This document shows positions 8,669-16,922 of a stretch of 64,000 nt of DNA, one piece after another; position 1 is the stretch's first letter; each line of letters begins with the position of its first letter. Source of the DNA: Clostridiales bacterium (lineage in GTDB: Bacteria > Bacillota > Clostridia > Peptostreptococcales > Acidaminobacteraceae); NCBI GenBank assembly GCA_016342415.1, contig JAEIOD010000007.1, positions 62,001 through 126,000 of the forward strand, in the 5' to 3' direction. The notes below the pieces were generated by a model. It was given only the letters and a program-made list of their open reading frames with translations, ran no database searches and was not told the DNA's origin. The translations under genes and the position numbers were made by a program.

Positions 8669-9313
8669 ATGATTAAAGATTACCAAGCTGTTATATTTGA
8701 TTTAGATGGTACATTGGTAGATTCAATGTGGATATGGGAACAAATAGATATAGATTTTTTGAAAGAAAGAGGATATGATCTACCTGAGGATCTTCAGAAG
8801 GATATTGAAGGATCGAGTTTTAGTGAAACCGCACTTTATTTTAAAGAACGATTTAATCTAGAAGAAGATGTTGAAGCTATAAAACGAATTTGGATTGATA
8901 TGGCCAATAATTTTTATGCCGAAAAAATTAAATTAAAAAAAGGTATTCAAGAACTTTTAGATTTATTCAGAGAAAAAGGCATTAAAATGGGTATTGGGAC
9001 ATCCAATTCAAGAGAATTGGCTGAAGAAGTCCTTAAAAGAAATGGTGTTAGAGATTACTTTGAAGTTCTAGTAACGTCTTGCGATGTTAAAAAAGGCAAG
9101 CCTGAACCGGATGTGTTTTTAAAAGCTGCAGAACTCATGCATATGGATCCAGATGATTGTCTGGTTTTTGAGGATACTCATGCTGGGGTACTGGCAGGTA
9201 AAGCGGCTGGTATGGATGTTATTGCAATCTATGATGCGTTATCTGAGCAGTATATGGAAGAAATCAAAGCATCAGCGGATCACTATTTGATGTGTTATAG
9301 TGAATTGGTGTAA
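8669..9313 (+). CDS. HAD superfamily phosphatase (beta-phosphoglucomutase-like)
   Basis: A protein of 214 residues with all HAD motifs: 'FDLDGTLVDS' (motif I, nucleophile Asp), 'GIGTSNS' (motif II), 'KKGKPEPDVF' (motif III Lys) and 'CLVFEDTHAGVLAGKAAG' (motif IV). The helical cap between motifs I and II is of the beta-PGM/phosphatase type. It probably dephosphorylates or isomerises a sugar phosphate; the substrate is unknown. ATG 8669 follows GTAAGGAG; an in-frame earlier start at 8627 has no ribosome binding site. Confidence 0.88.
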   Translation: MIKDYQAVIFDLDGTLVDSMWIWEQIDIDFLKERGYDLPEDLQKDIEGSSFSETALYFKERFNLEEDVEAIKRIWIDMANNFYAEKIKLKKGIQELLDLFREKGIKMGIGTSNSRELAEEVLKRNGVRDYFEVLVTSCDVKKGKPEPDVFLKAAELMHMDPDDCLVFEDTHAGVLAGKAAGMDVIAIYDALSEQYMEEIKASADHYLMCYSELV

Positions 9314-9369
9314 TACCTTTGTAAACTAAACTATCTCTATCTCATGGTAGAATTAAGGTGGAGGTACCA

Positions 9370-9471
9370 ATGGATAATAAACTTTTAGACGAAATTTTAA
9401 GATGCCAAGTCATCATCAGAGCAGATATGTTACTTTTTAAAACAAGGGACAAGTCTGTCCAAATAGTCTAA
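9370..9471 (+). CDS. Putative 33-residue leader peptide upstream of ABC-F gene
   Basis: MDNKLLDEILRCQVIIRADM... is a 33-codon frame with a strong site (AAGGTGGAGG) 5 nt before ATG 9370 and a TAA at 9469-9471. It is followed within 28 nt by an intrinsic terminator and then by the ABC-F gene. An extended -10 element (TGGTAGAAT, 9345-9353) lies just upstream, with no clear -35. The position, size and overlap with alternative RNA pairings fit a regulatory leader peptide of the type known before antibiotic-resistance ABC-F genes. Its translation is unproven. Confidence 0.5.
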   Translation: MDNKLLDEILRCQVIIRADMLLFKTRDKSVQIV

Positions 9472-9476
9472 ATCAA

Positions 9477-9523
9477 CTATCCAGTTAAAAAGCTTGATAC
9501 ACGGATAGCACCGTGTTTTTTTG
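9477..9523 (+). promoter_or_regulatory. Candidate attenuator: terminator and competing anti-terminator
   Basis: The terminator is ACACGG (9499-9504) pairing with CCGTGT (9511-9516), followed by seven further T (9517-9523). An alternative helix, CTATCC (9477-9482) with GGATAG (9503-9508), uses part of the terminator's left arm and loop, so the two exclude each other. CTATCC begins 5 nt after the stop codon of the leader ORF. A ribosome finishing the leader would cover it and favour termination, while a ribosome stalled earlier would leave it free. Confidence 0.5.
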
Positions 9524-9647
9524 TTTTTGTGAAAGAATTTGTATCAAGAGAATTGATGGACTACTAAATTCATTCATCGCAATAGCTATAAATTTGATAG
9601 TGGCAAGCCATATTTCTTACTGGATTCAAAAACAAGCGAGGTATAAT

Positions 9648-11531
9648 ATGATAGAATTATCACTGAAAAATGTAAATAAGTATTTTGGAGCAAACAAAAT
9701 ATTTGATGATATAAGTTTTGAACTTCATTCGAGATCAAGAGTGGGTTTAATAGGAAGAAACGGGACCGGTAAAACAACGGTCTTTAAGATTATTGCAGGA
9801 CTTGAAGATCATAATGATGGTCAAGTGACTTATAGAAAAGGATCAACTGTGGGTTATTTAGATCAGATACCAGATTACCCTAATCATAAAGCAGGTTCTG
9901 TTTTAAAGTTAGCATTTAAAGAGCTAACAGAGTTGGCTGAAAAATTAAAATCACTTGAGGAGCAAATGAGTGATTATGAGAATCCAAAATATGAGAAGAT
10001 CCTCAGCGAGTATGGTGAGTTACAGCATACTTATGAAATCAAGGGTGGTTATGAAACCAAAGAAAAAATTGATAGAATCTGTTCAGGATTTAAATTCACA
10101 GAAGAATTTTTAGAAAAAGATTTCGATATTTTATCGGGTGGAGAAAAAACAAGAGTCATTTTAGCTAAGATACTACTGGAACAACCGACCATACTTTTAT
10201 TAGATGAGCCTACAAACCATTTGGATTTAGATACAGTGGAATGGTTAGAAGAGTATTTAAAAGACTATGAAGGCACTGTTTTGATTATTTCCCACGACCG
10301 TTATTTTTTAGATCATGTCGTAACTGAGATATATGAGATTGAAGGTATGACAACTCAGAAGTATCTAGGTAATTATACATATTACGTAGAAGAAAAAGAA
10401 CGTCGCATCTTGGAACAACTTGAAAAGTACAAACAACAGCAAAAGAAAATAAAAGCCCTTGAAGATGCCATCAAACGATTTAGAGACTGGGGTACACGGG
10501 CGGACAATGAAAAAATGTTCATTAAGGCAAGAGCTGTAGAAAAACGTATTGATAGAATGGATAAAGTAGACCGTCCAAAAACAAATCATAAAAAGATGGC
10601 GCTTTCATTTAGCGAAGAAAGACGTTCTGGTAAGGAAGTTGTATCGATTAAAGATCTTTACAAAGGATATGACGATAAATCGCTTTTGGAAGATGCTGAT
10701 ATGGATGTTAGATTCCAAGATTATGTGGCGTTACTAGGAAAAAATGGTTCTGGTAAATCAACAATCTTAAAAATGTTATTAGAAGAAGAGACACCTGATA
10801 AAGGGATCTTAAGATTAGCAGAAAGTGCAAAAGTCGGTTATATGGAACAGGAGATTGTTTTTGAACAGCCAGAGAAATCCATTATCGAGGGTTTTAAAGA
10901 AAAGTATGAAATGACTGAACTCGAAGCTAGAAAAAAACTGGCCAGATTTCTATTTTACTCTGACGATGTATTTAAAACCATTGGTAATCTGTCAGGTGGG
11001 GAAAAAGTTAGGCTTTCTCTTTGTATGATGATGGAGGAAAAAATAAATTTCCTAATATTGGATGAGCCTACAAACCATGTAGATATTGAATCTCGAGAGA
11101 TGATTGAACAAGCTTTGAGGAAATTTACTGGTACGGTTTTATTTATCTCTCATGATAGATACTTCATTGATCAGCTAGCAACAAAAGTGATTCAAATAGA
11201 AGATAAGAAACTGGTGACTTATGATGGTGGGTATGAATATTTTAAAGAGGAAACAGCTAAAAATCTAGTAGATGAAACGCCCATTATAAAAGAGAAGAAG
11301 GAAAGACTCAAAGAAGTTAAAGAAGTGAGTGGTCTGAATATATTCAAACAGAAAGAACTTGAAAATCTAGAGGAAGAAATAGAAACCACTGAGCTGGAGA
11401 TCTTGAAAATTGAAAAGGAGATGGCAACTTATAGTGAAAACTATGAAAAACTATTAACATTACAGAAGGATATAGATATAAAAAAAGAACATTTAGAACA
11501 GTTGATGGACTCATGGATGACTTATCAATAA
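9648..11531 (+). CDS. ABC-F family ATPase (ribosome-associated)
   Basis: A protein of 627 residues with two ABC cassettes and no membrane domain. Cassette 1 has Walker A 'GRNGTGKTT', signature 'LSGGEKTR' and 'LLLDEPTNHLDLD'. Cassette 2 has 'GKNGSGKST', 'LSGGEKVR' and 'LILDEPTNHVDIE'. Between them lies a charged linker (about residues 245-310), the part that reaches the peptidyl-transferase centre in ABC-F proteins. The last ~80 residues are a coiled coil (KELENLEEEIETTELEIL). The ATG at 9648 follows GCGAGG; an open frame upstream is out of place with the leader terminator. It is either a translation factor (YfmR/YdiF/Uup type) or an antibiotic-protection factor. Confidence 0.9.
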   Translation: MIELSLKNVNKYFGANKIFDDISFELHSRSRVGLIGRNGTGKTTVFKIIAGLEDHNDGQVTYRKGSTVGYLDQIPDYPNHKAGSVLKLAFKELTELAEKLKSLEEQMSDYENPKYEKILSEYGELQHTYEIKGGYETKEKIDRICSGFKFTEEFLEKDFDILSGGEKTRVILAKILLEQPTILLLDEPTNHLDLDTVEWLEEYLKDYEGTVLIISHDRYFLDHVVTEIYEIEGMTTQKYLGNYTYYVEEKERRILEQLEKYKQQQKKIKALEDAIKRFRDWGTRADNEKMFIKARAVEKRIDRMDKVDRPKTNHKKMALSFSEERRSGKEVVSIKDLYKGYDDKSLLEDADMDVRFQDYVALLGKNGSGKSTILKMLLEEETPDKGILRLAESAKVGYMEQEIVFEQPEKSIIEGFKEKYEMTELEARKKLARFLFYSDDVFKTIGNLSGGEKVRLSLCMMMEEKINFLILDEPTNHVDIESREMIEQALRKFTGTVLFISHDRYFIDQLATKVIQIEDKKLVTYDGGYEYFKEETAKNLVDETPIIKEKKERLKEVKEVSGLNIFKQKELENLEEEIETTELEILKIEKEMATYSENYEKLLTLQKDIDIKKEHLEQLMDSWMTYQ

Positions 11532-11535
11532 AAAT

Positions 11536-11559
11536 ATCCCCTTAAATATTTAAGGGGAT
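11536..11559. terminator. Bidirectional terminator between ABC-F and DMT exporter genes
   Basis: ATCCCCTTAAA / TTTAAGGGGAT perfect 11-bp stem with flanking A-run on the left and T-rich sequence on the right. The two genes converge on it. Confidence 0.85.
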
Positions 11560-11562
11560 TTA

Positions 11563-12453
11563 TTATGCCAGGAATATGAGGGCAACACCTGAAATGGCAA
11601 CCATTGCACCTAGAAACTCTTTGAAATGTACGGTCTCTTTTCTTATAAAAATTGCAACTGGTATCAATAAAACAGGTGTGATAGAGGTAAGTGTGGATGC
11701 CACACCGGGATTTGTATGTTGAATAGCTAGAAGTGATAATGAAATCCCTAAAAATGGTCCGAAGAAAGAACCGAGTGTGATATAAGCCATAGCATGTTTT
11801 TCTTTAAAAGCATCAAAGAAGGACTTCCAATTGCCTCTAATAGTGAACAAGATTGAAAATCCAATGATACCTGCAATCAACCTTATTTGAGTTGCTGCAA
11901 AGGCATCATAGTTTTCTAAACCAAACTTACCAATGATATAACCCAGGGCTTGTCCAAAAGCACCACCAAATGCGAGTAAGATACCTGCAACGGGGTGAGA
12001 TAACTTGACTTTATTACCTGAGTCTTTAACGAGTATTACAATAGCAATACCAGTTAATGTCACAAACATACCAATAATTTGGATTGCTGACATGGTTTCA
12101 CCTAAGATGAAATAAGCCAAAATACCACTCATCGGTGGTACACTTGCATAGATAAGCATTGAAATTCTTGCGCCAATTCTTACAAAAGCTTCAAATAAGA
12201 GTAAATCACCTATAACCAAACCAACAAGTCCAGATAAAAATAACCACTTCCATGTAGTTAATGTTGCATCTATTGGAAAGGCTAAACCTCTTGTGATAAG
12301 GGTAAAGAGACACAAGAATACGGATCCAATTAACAATCTAATTAAGTTCAAAGGCTGAGAGCCTACTTTTTTACCTGCAACTTCAAATGAAGTGGCAGTT
12401 ATTGACCAGCAAAACGCCGTAGCAAGTGCTGCAAATTCTCCTATATAGTTCAT
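11563..12453 (-). CDS. EamA/DMT family transporter
   Basis: A protein of 296 residues with about ten hydrophobic segments arranged as two repeated EamA halves, the second starting near 'HPVAGILLAFGGAFGQALGYIIGK'. Each half ends in the typical 'ILGETMSAIQIIGMFVTLTGIAIV' and 'FIRKETVHFKEFLGAMVAISGVALIF' pattern. Such proteins export or import metabolites such as amino acids through the cytoplasmic membrane; the substrate is unknown. ATG 12453 follows GGAGG, whereas an upstream in-frame start at 12501 has no ribosome binding site. Confidence 0.85.
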   Translation of the reverse strand: MNYIGEFAALATAFCWSITATSFEVAGKKVGSQPLNLIRLLIGSVFLCLFTLITRGLAFPIDATLTTWKWLFLSGLVGLVIGDLLLFEAFVRIGARISMLIYASVPPMSGILAYFILGETMSAIQIIGMFVTLTGIAIVILVKDSGNKVKLSHPVAGILLAFGGAFGQALGYIIGKFGLENYDAFAATQIRLIAGIIGFSILFTIRGNWKSFFDAFKEKHAMAYITLGSFFGPFLGISLSLLAIQHTNPGVASTLTSITPVLLIPVAIFIRKETVHFKEFLGAMVAISGVALIFLA

Positions 12454-12618
12454 AATACCTCCAGTCTCTAGGAGTATAGCATTTCGAGTCACGAAGAACA
12501 ATGTGATTTGTTCTAAATGTCATATTGTCAAAAATAATGTGAAAGAAAACTAATTTGTCAAAAAAACAGAACAATTATGAATGTATCGATTAAATTGATT
12601 GGAAATTATAAATAATTG

Positions 12619-12647
12619 TTGTTTTCACTTACCTCACGTATTATAAT
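12619..12647 (+). promoter_or_regulatory. Probable sigma-A promoter of rlmD
   Basis: TTGTTT (12619-12624), 17-bp spacer, TATAAT (12642-12647), ending 25 nt before the rlmD start codon. Confidence 0.6.
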
Positions 12648-12672
12648 AGGCGAGTATATGAAGGAGTGTGTC

Positions 12673-14025
12673 ATGAAACGAGGACAATTAATCGAGTTTA
12701 CAATTGAAGATGTAAGATTTCCAAGCAAAGGAATTGGTACCTTTGAAGGAAGACAAATACATGTTAAGAACACTTTACCCGGTCAAGTGGTAGAGGCAAG
12801 AGTTAAAAAAAGAAGAAAAGAATACGTTGAAGCAAAGTTGGTAAGAGTTGTAGAACGTTCAGAAACAGAAGTTGAATCGTTCTGTGAACATTTTGGAAAA
12901 TGTGGTGGTTGTGCCATACAAACATTAAAATATGAAGATCAAACTAAAAATAAGGCAAGAATGGTACAGAAATTATTAGAAAATACGGGGATAGAGGATT
13001 TTAATTTTAAAGGCATAATTTCTAGTCCCGATATTTATGAATACAGAAATAAAATGGAATTCTCTTTTGGAGATGAAGAAAAAGATGGTCCCCTTAGACT
13101 GGGTATGCACAAAAAAGGTAGAATGCATGATGTGGTTAATGTACCTAATTGTCATATTTGTGGCAAGGACTTTACTAGGATCGCTACAGCTATATTAGAG
13201 TTTGTAGTTGAGCATAATATTCCGAAATACAATAAAAGATCACATGAAGGATTCTTAAGACATCTAACCATTAGAAAAGGTCTTAAAACAGACGAGATTC
13301 TAATTGGTCTGTCTGCATCAACACAGTATGATCTAGATTACGATGCTTTTGTTAAAGTCCTTTTAGACTTAGAGTTAGATGGAAAAATCGTAGGTATCTT
13401 ACACATCTTAAATGATGGACAAGGTGACGTTGTAAAAGGACCAATTAAAACACTATATGGTAGAGAGTATTATTATGAAGAATTATTGGATCTGAGATTC
13501 AAAGTATCATTCTTCTCATTCTTCCAAACCAATACATTTGGTGCAGAACTGCTTTACAAAGCAACTATGGAACATATGGATAATATTGAGTCTAAAGTTG
13601 TGTTTGATTTATTCAGCGGTACAGGTACAATTGGTCAAATTATGTCTAAGAAAGCTAAACATGTAATCGGTATCGAGTTGATTGAAGATGCTGTAGTTGC
13701 TGCCAATGAAAATGCAGAGTTAAATAATATTACCAATGCTGAATTCTTAGCAGGTGATGTTTTCAATATGCTTGACGAAGTCAAAGTTAAGCCAGATGTG
13801 ATTGTCCTAGATCCACCAAGAATGGGTATTTTGGAAAAGACACTTCACAAGATTTTAAGATATAAAGTAAAAGGTATTACTTATGTATCTTGTAATCCTA
13901 AAACATTAGCAGAGAACTTGGTTCAAATGCAAAAATCTGGTTACAAAGTTGATGATGTACTCTGTGTTGATATGTTCCCGCATACGCCTCATGTAGAGAC
14001 GATTGTTAAACTATCTTTGAAATAA
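12673..14025 (+). CDS. rlmD: 23S rRNA (uracil-5-)-methyltransferase RlmD/RlmCD (TrmA family)
   Basis: A protein of 450 residues. Order: N-terminal TRAM/OB domain (MKRGQLIEFTIEDVRFPSKGIGTFEGRQIHVKNTLPGQVVEARV), a [4Fe-4S] site in 'CEHFGKCGGCAIQ', then a SAM-binding fold with 'VFDLFSGTGTIGQIM' and 'VIVLDPPRMG', and the catalytic cysteine in 'YVSCNPKT'. It methylates U1939 and/or U747 of 23S rRNA; which of the two cannot be told. ATG 12673 follows AAGGAG. The last 13 codons are oddly duplicated, with synonymous changes, 2.25 kb downstream, marking this 3' end as an integration target. Confidence 0.93.
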   Translation: MKRGQLIEFTIEDVRFPSKGIGTFEGRQIHVKNTLPGQVVEARVKKRRKEYVEAKLVRVVERSETEVESFCEHFGKCGGCAIQTLKYEDQTKNKARMVQKLLENTGIEDFNFKGIISSPDIYEYRNKMEFSFGDEEKDGPLRLGMHKKGRMHDVVNVPNCHICGKDFTRIATAILEFVVEHNIPKYNKRSHEGFLRHLTIRKGLKTDEILIGLSASTQYDLDYDAFVKVLLDLELDGKIVGILHILNDGQGDVVKGPIKTLYGREYYYEELLDLRFKVSFFSFFQTNTFGAELLYKATMEHMDNIESKVVFDLFSGTGTIGQIMSKKAKHVIGIELIEDAVVAANENAELNNITNAEFLAGDVFNMLDEVKVKPDVIVLDPPRMGILEKTLHKILRYKVKGITYVSCNPKTLAENLVQMQKSGYKVDDVLCVDMFPHTPHVETIVKLSLK

Positions 14026-14028
14026 GAG
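13984..14028 (+). repeat. Left copy of a 45-bp imperfect direct repeat (rlmD 3' end; candidate attL)
   Basis: This stretch encodes the C-terminal TPHVETIVKLSLK-stop of RlmD. It matches 16236-16280 at 38 of 45 positions by my count. The mismatches inside the coding part are all synonymous, so the two copies encode the same peptide. This is the pattern left when an integrative element supplies its own version of the target-gene end. Confidence 0.75.
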
Positions 14029-14074
14029 GATTACAGAGTTTAAAAGAAGATAAAATAAGGTATTTGCAAATATT

Positions 14075-14113
14075 CTTCCACCGTAAATTATATTATGGTG
14101 GAAGTTTTTTATT
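14075..14113 (+). terminator. Rho-independent terminator of rlmD (left copy)
   Basis: CTTCCACC / GGTGGAAG stem with a 14-nt loop, then a T-rich tail. A near-identical hairpin recurs at 16327-16363 behind the displaced rlmD tail. Confidence 0.85.
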
Positions 14114-14617
14114 TCTGATTTAAATGAGGAGCCATCATTATCATCAATACAGAGAATTGTGAACGCTTAAGCAATCACACATACAAAGATCTACCTACTA
14201 GTGATATTTTTGTGTGTTAAGGTATCATTGGAGCTACGAAACATAATAACTCTGGGATGGTAATACCAGAAGTTTCTTCAATTGCTAATTAATTACTAGA
14301 TTCTCTATTGTTAATGATACAGAATCAAATTATACTTATGTTAACGAACAACGTAATAGTATTGATAATGATAGAGAAGAGAATATGAAAAATATAAATT
14401 GATAATACAATTGATGTTAACAAAAAAAGACTATAGTGTTGATATTAAGATGTATAGCTAATCAATTAGAATTACTGTGATTGTAATAATATGTGATGTT
14501 TTTCAGTGTTGTTGTTAAAAATGGTGAGGATAATCAGAATAAGATGTTTATGATACAGTCAAAGATGCTGTTTATCAAAAACTATATCAAAAATGAAGTA
14601 AGTAAAAGTAAATTATT
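14114..14617. other. Gene-poor, eroded sequence inside the candidate integrated element
   Basis: No open frame of credible length with a ribosome binding site was found here. Short open stretches interrupted by stops are readable, for example CERLSNHTYKDLPTSD near 14160 and TRFSIVNDTESNYTY near 14300. This suggests decayed coding sequence that I cannot identify. Confidence 0.5.
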
Positions 14618-14644
14618 AGTAGAGTATAGTTATTATACTCTACT
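14618..14644 (+). promoter_or_regulatory. Perfect inverted repeat immediately before the ribosome binding site
   Basis: AGTAGAGTATA (14618-14628) and TATACTCTACT (14634-14644) are perfect 11-bp arms around a 5-nt loop, ending 6 nt before the AGGAGG of the next gene. It could be an operator or an mRNA hairpin controlling translation. There is no T-run, so it is not a classical terminator. Confidence 0.5.
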
Positions 14645-14661
14645 CCAATGAGGAGGTATAT

Positions 14662-15519
14662 GTGAGAAAACATTGGAAAGTAGTTGTTCTTATTTTTGTA
14701 ATCGTTATGATATTATTCATGGTGATAATAAAGAGAAATAGTGCAATTAGTTTTGGTGAAATAATTGAGAATGAATATTATGCAATTTCTGTACTAGGAG
14801 TAAATAAAATTGATGACTTAGAAGAGTTTGCTTACGGAGGTGATATTTATTCTGCTGATGTTGTTGTATATAATTTAGGTAACTCAGTTAGAGGTTTTAA
14901 TAGTATTAATACATTTTATGTACGTGACAATCTGATGAACTTATATAGTTCGGATGAGAGTATACCTGTTTATCATACCCTTGATTCTGCTATTGAACCT
15001 GGAGGAAAAATTAGAGGTGAGGTGATGTTTCGAGTAGTGAAAGATGCAGAACTAAAAAAGATACAAGTTCAATTAAACGAAGATAGTGATGCATATTATT
15101 ATTCGCTTGATTCTGAATTAAAGAAAAATCATCAAAACTATATTACTTTGAATTATGGGAGTGATAATTATAAAATTGGAGAGGTAATTGAAACTGATTT
15201 ATTTAATTTCAAAGTAAATGAATTTAATGAAGTTATTGAAAATGATTTCAGAATGATTTCAGTTGATTTAACCATGAAGAACAATTCTTCAAATGATACC
15301 GAGTATGACCCATTTTGGTTATTGACTTTGAAGGATGAAGCAGGACGTTTATATCATCAAGATGTAGATTTCCAATTGGATACCTCAATACAGCTACAAT
15401 CTGGTGAAACTGAAGACGTAACGGTAAATTATAGAGTTCCAGTTACTACATCAGAATTTAAGTTGAACTTTGAACCTAAAATGAATAAAAATGAACTTTA
15501 CATTATTGATTTGAAATAA
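14662..15519 (+). CDS. Membrane-anchored, probably extracytoplasmic protein with two DUF4352-like domains
   Basis: A protein of 285 residues. An N-terminal hydrophobic helix (VVVLIFVIVMILFMVII, about residues 7-23) acts as a membrane anchor or uncleaved signal. Two similar beta-rich halves follow, each with an 'ENEYYAISVLGVNKID...' / 'ETDLFNFKVNEFNEVIENDFRMISVDLTMKNNS' pattern, like DUF4352/Ig-like stress lipoproteins but without a lipobox. The start is GTG 14662 behind AGGAGG. An overlapping ATG-TGA at 14660 is a dead start in another frame. It is the only intact gene in the candidate element, and its function is unknown. Confidence 0.65.
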   Translation: MRKHWKVVVLIFVIVMILFMVIIKRNSAISFGEIIENEYYAISVLGVNKIDDLEEFAYGGDIYSADVVVYNLGNSVRGFNSINTFYVRDNLMNLYSSDESIPVYHTLDSAIEPGGKIRGEVMFRVVKDAELKKIQVQLNEDSDAYYYSLDSELKKNHQNYITLNYGSDNYKIGEVIETDLFNFKVNEFNEVIENDFRMISVDLTMKNNSSNDTEYDPFWLLTLKDEAGRLYHQDVDFQLDTSIQLQSGETEDVTVNYRVPVTTSEFKLNFEPKMNKNELYIIDLK

Positions 15520-15703
15520 TAATAGTTATGTTTCACTAGATTTATAGTACTGATTATGGCGGAAGAGTTGCTATTCTTTCACCATGAAGTGAGTATCAAC
15601 TCGATAATGTATGATATTGACAGTTCAGAATGGATGAAGTGTAATTAATACTTAGGTACTAAAATTTCCGTGAGGTGTTGTTGTATACATCGATAGAATA
15701 AAT

Positions 15704-15820
15704 ATGCTGTTAGTTTGTTTTGGAGTTATGGAAATTATATTAGGAACTCCCATATCCTATACATTAATCCTACTTGTTGTAGTAAAAAAAGCTTTAAAGG
15801 ATTTTGTACATGATATTTAA
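15704..15820 (+). CDS. Possible 38-residue hydrophobic peptide or gene remnant
   Basis: MLLVCFGVMEIILGTPISY... ending KKALKDFVHDI is a short frame with one long hydrophobic segment, directly followed by a good terminator. No convincing ribosome binding site precedes the ATG, and the frame stays open upstream for ten codons without a start. It may be the C-terminal remnant of a membrane protein in the decayed element rather than a small gene. Confidence 0.3.
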   Translation: MLLVCFGVMEIILGTPISYTLILLVVVKKALKDFVHDI

Positions 15821-15839
15821 CATTCTAATAGACTTCTCC

Positions 15840-15872
15840 AAGACTGTGAATTTCGATTCACAGTCTTTTTAT
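15840..15872 (+). terminator. Rho-independent terminator
   Basis: AAGACTGTGAA / TTCACAGTCTT perfect stem with a 6-nt loop and a T-rich tail. Confidence 0.85.
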
Positions 15873-15886
15873 TTATTGTTACCATA

Positions 15887-15904
15887 TGCCAACAAAATGC
15901 CAAC
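15887..15904 (+). repeat. Pair of TGCCAAC direct repeats, 11 bp apart
   Basis: TGCCAAC at 15887-15893 and 15898-15904, one helical turn apart. Short repeats of this kind lie next to the integrase gene end and attachment site of many Firmicutes phages and integrative elements, where integrase arm domains bind. Here no integrase gene remains. Confidence 0.4.
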
Positions 15905-16067
15905 GGAATATAAGATAGTTCTAGTATTAGTAAGTAATCCAATGATAAAGAATTGAATCATAGGAATTACAAAACAGAGTATTTCGAATGTTTTTAGAAC
16001 AGCTCTGAGAACCCAAGTTAGAAATTGTTAAATGTAAGCAAGGTATAATTAATCTTGATGCAAAAAA

Positions 16068-16088
16068 AATGGTGGATGTTCCACCATT
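16068..16088 (+). repeat. Perfect hairpin sharing a 20-bp segment with the downstream rlmD-type terminator
   Basis: AATGGTGGA (16068-16076) and TCCACCATT (16080-16088) form a 9-bp stem with a TGT loop. The segment 16079-16098 is identical to 16317-16336, so this is a third, partial copy of the terminator-associated repeat in this region. No T-run follows. Confidence 0.6.
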
Positions 16089-16235
16089 CTTCCACCGTTA
16101 CCCAAGATAGAGTATGAGTCTTCATAATAAAATGTGATAATTATTGATATTAATACACTTAAGTTAGTGTAAAAATAGCATGATTAAATGCAACTCTGTT
16201 TTGATATGATTGAATAGAATTTGATTGCGGTATAA

Positions 16236-16280
16236 ACGCCTCACGTTGAGACAATCGTTAAGCTATCGTTGAAATAACAG
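16236..16280 (+). repeat. Right copy of the 45-bp direct repeat (displaced rlmD 3' end; candidate attR)
   Basis: It encodes TPHVETIVKLSLK-stop in an otherwise untranslated context with no start codon or ribosome binding site, 2,252 bp downstream of the same peptide at the end of rlmD. A matching terminator follows at 16327. It is most simply the original host gene tail displaced by an insertion. Confidence 0.75.
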
Positions 16281-16326
16281 CGTTGTAGGATTTTATAAGT
16301 TAAAAAATAGTCAAATTTCCACCATT

Positions 16327-16363
16327 CTTCCACCGTAATTTATTTTATGGTGGAAGTTTTTTT
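16327..16363 (+). terminator. Rho-independent terminator (right copy, original rlmD terminator?)
   Basis: CTTCCACC / GGTGGAAG stem with a 14-nt loop and T-run, nearly identical to 14075-14113. From here to 16571 no gene was seen; TATAAT at 16531-16536 is a likely -10 for the next gene. Confidence 0.85.
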
Positions 16364-16571
16364 ATAAACCACATTTATAATTTGATAATAATCTCAGACG
16401 CATTTGACCTTTTGTAGTACTTGCTTTACATAATATTCATAATTTTCAGATAATTGTTTCGGTATAAAAATATTTTTCTTAAACTTTCTTCATTAATCGG
16501 GCGATTTCACTTCTAACTGTTTTTATATTTTATAATGAAATTAGGACGAAGCAGGTATACAAGGGGGAATT

Positions 16572-16781
16572 ATGATTACGTTACCAATTATAGTAGGAAC
16601 CATAACAATCAGTATGTTAGTCGCTGCAGGTTTTGAGTCAAAAGAATCAGATAAGGAAAACAAAAAAAAGAAAAAGGAAAACAAAATGAATGAAGGCATG
16701 CAGGATGCCTACGTAGAAAAAAGAATGACACGTAGAAATCGTTGTGGTTACATTAAACTTGATACAGAAAAAAGGAAGTAG
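16572..16781 (+). CDS. Small membrane protein with Lys/Glu-rich tail
   Basis: A protein of 69 residues: one N-terminal transmembrane segment (ITLPIIVGTITISMLVAAGF) then a highly charged tail rich in Lys and Glu, with a single cysteine. GGGGG lies 7 nt before the ATG. It is located just outside the candidate element. I do not recognise a family; single-pass peptides of this form are common and often uncharacterised. Confidence 0.5.
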   Translation: MITLPIIVGTITISMLVAAGFESKESDKENKKKKKENKMNEGMQDAYVEKRMTRRNRCGYIKLDTEKRK

Positions 16782-16881
16782 AACACTGATCTTTAGGAAT
16801 TCTACAGTAACTTCTATTGTATAATTAGTTGCTGCGTTTATATCAATTTTGGAATGATATTTATACATTTAATGAATAAGT

Positions 16882-16914
16882 AAAACTACCGATGAAATTA
16901 ATCGGTAGTTTTTT
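16882..16914. terminator. Bidirectional terminator
   Basis: AAAACTACCGAT / ATCGGTAGTTTT perfect 12-bp stem with T-run. It serves the small membrane protein gene and the converging AraC-type gene. Confidence 0.85.
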
Positions 16915-16922
16915 ACTGAGTA

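Noticed and set aside
9513-9647. N-terminal extension of the ABC-F protein (45 residues upstream of ATG 9648).
   Set aside because: It begins inside the attenuator terminator, has no ribosome binding site, and ABC-F proteins start close to the first cassette as at 9648.
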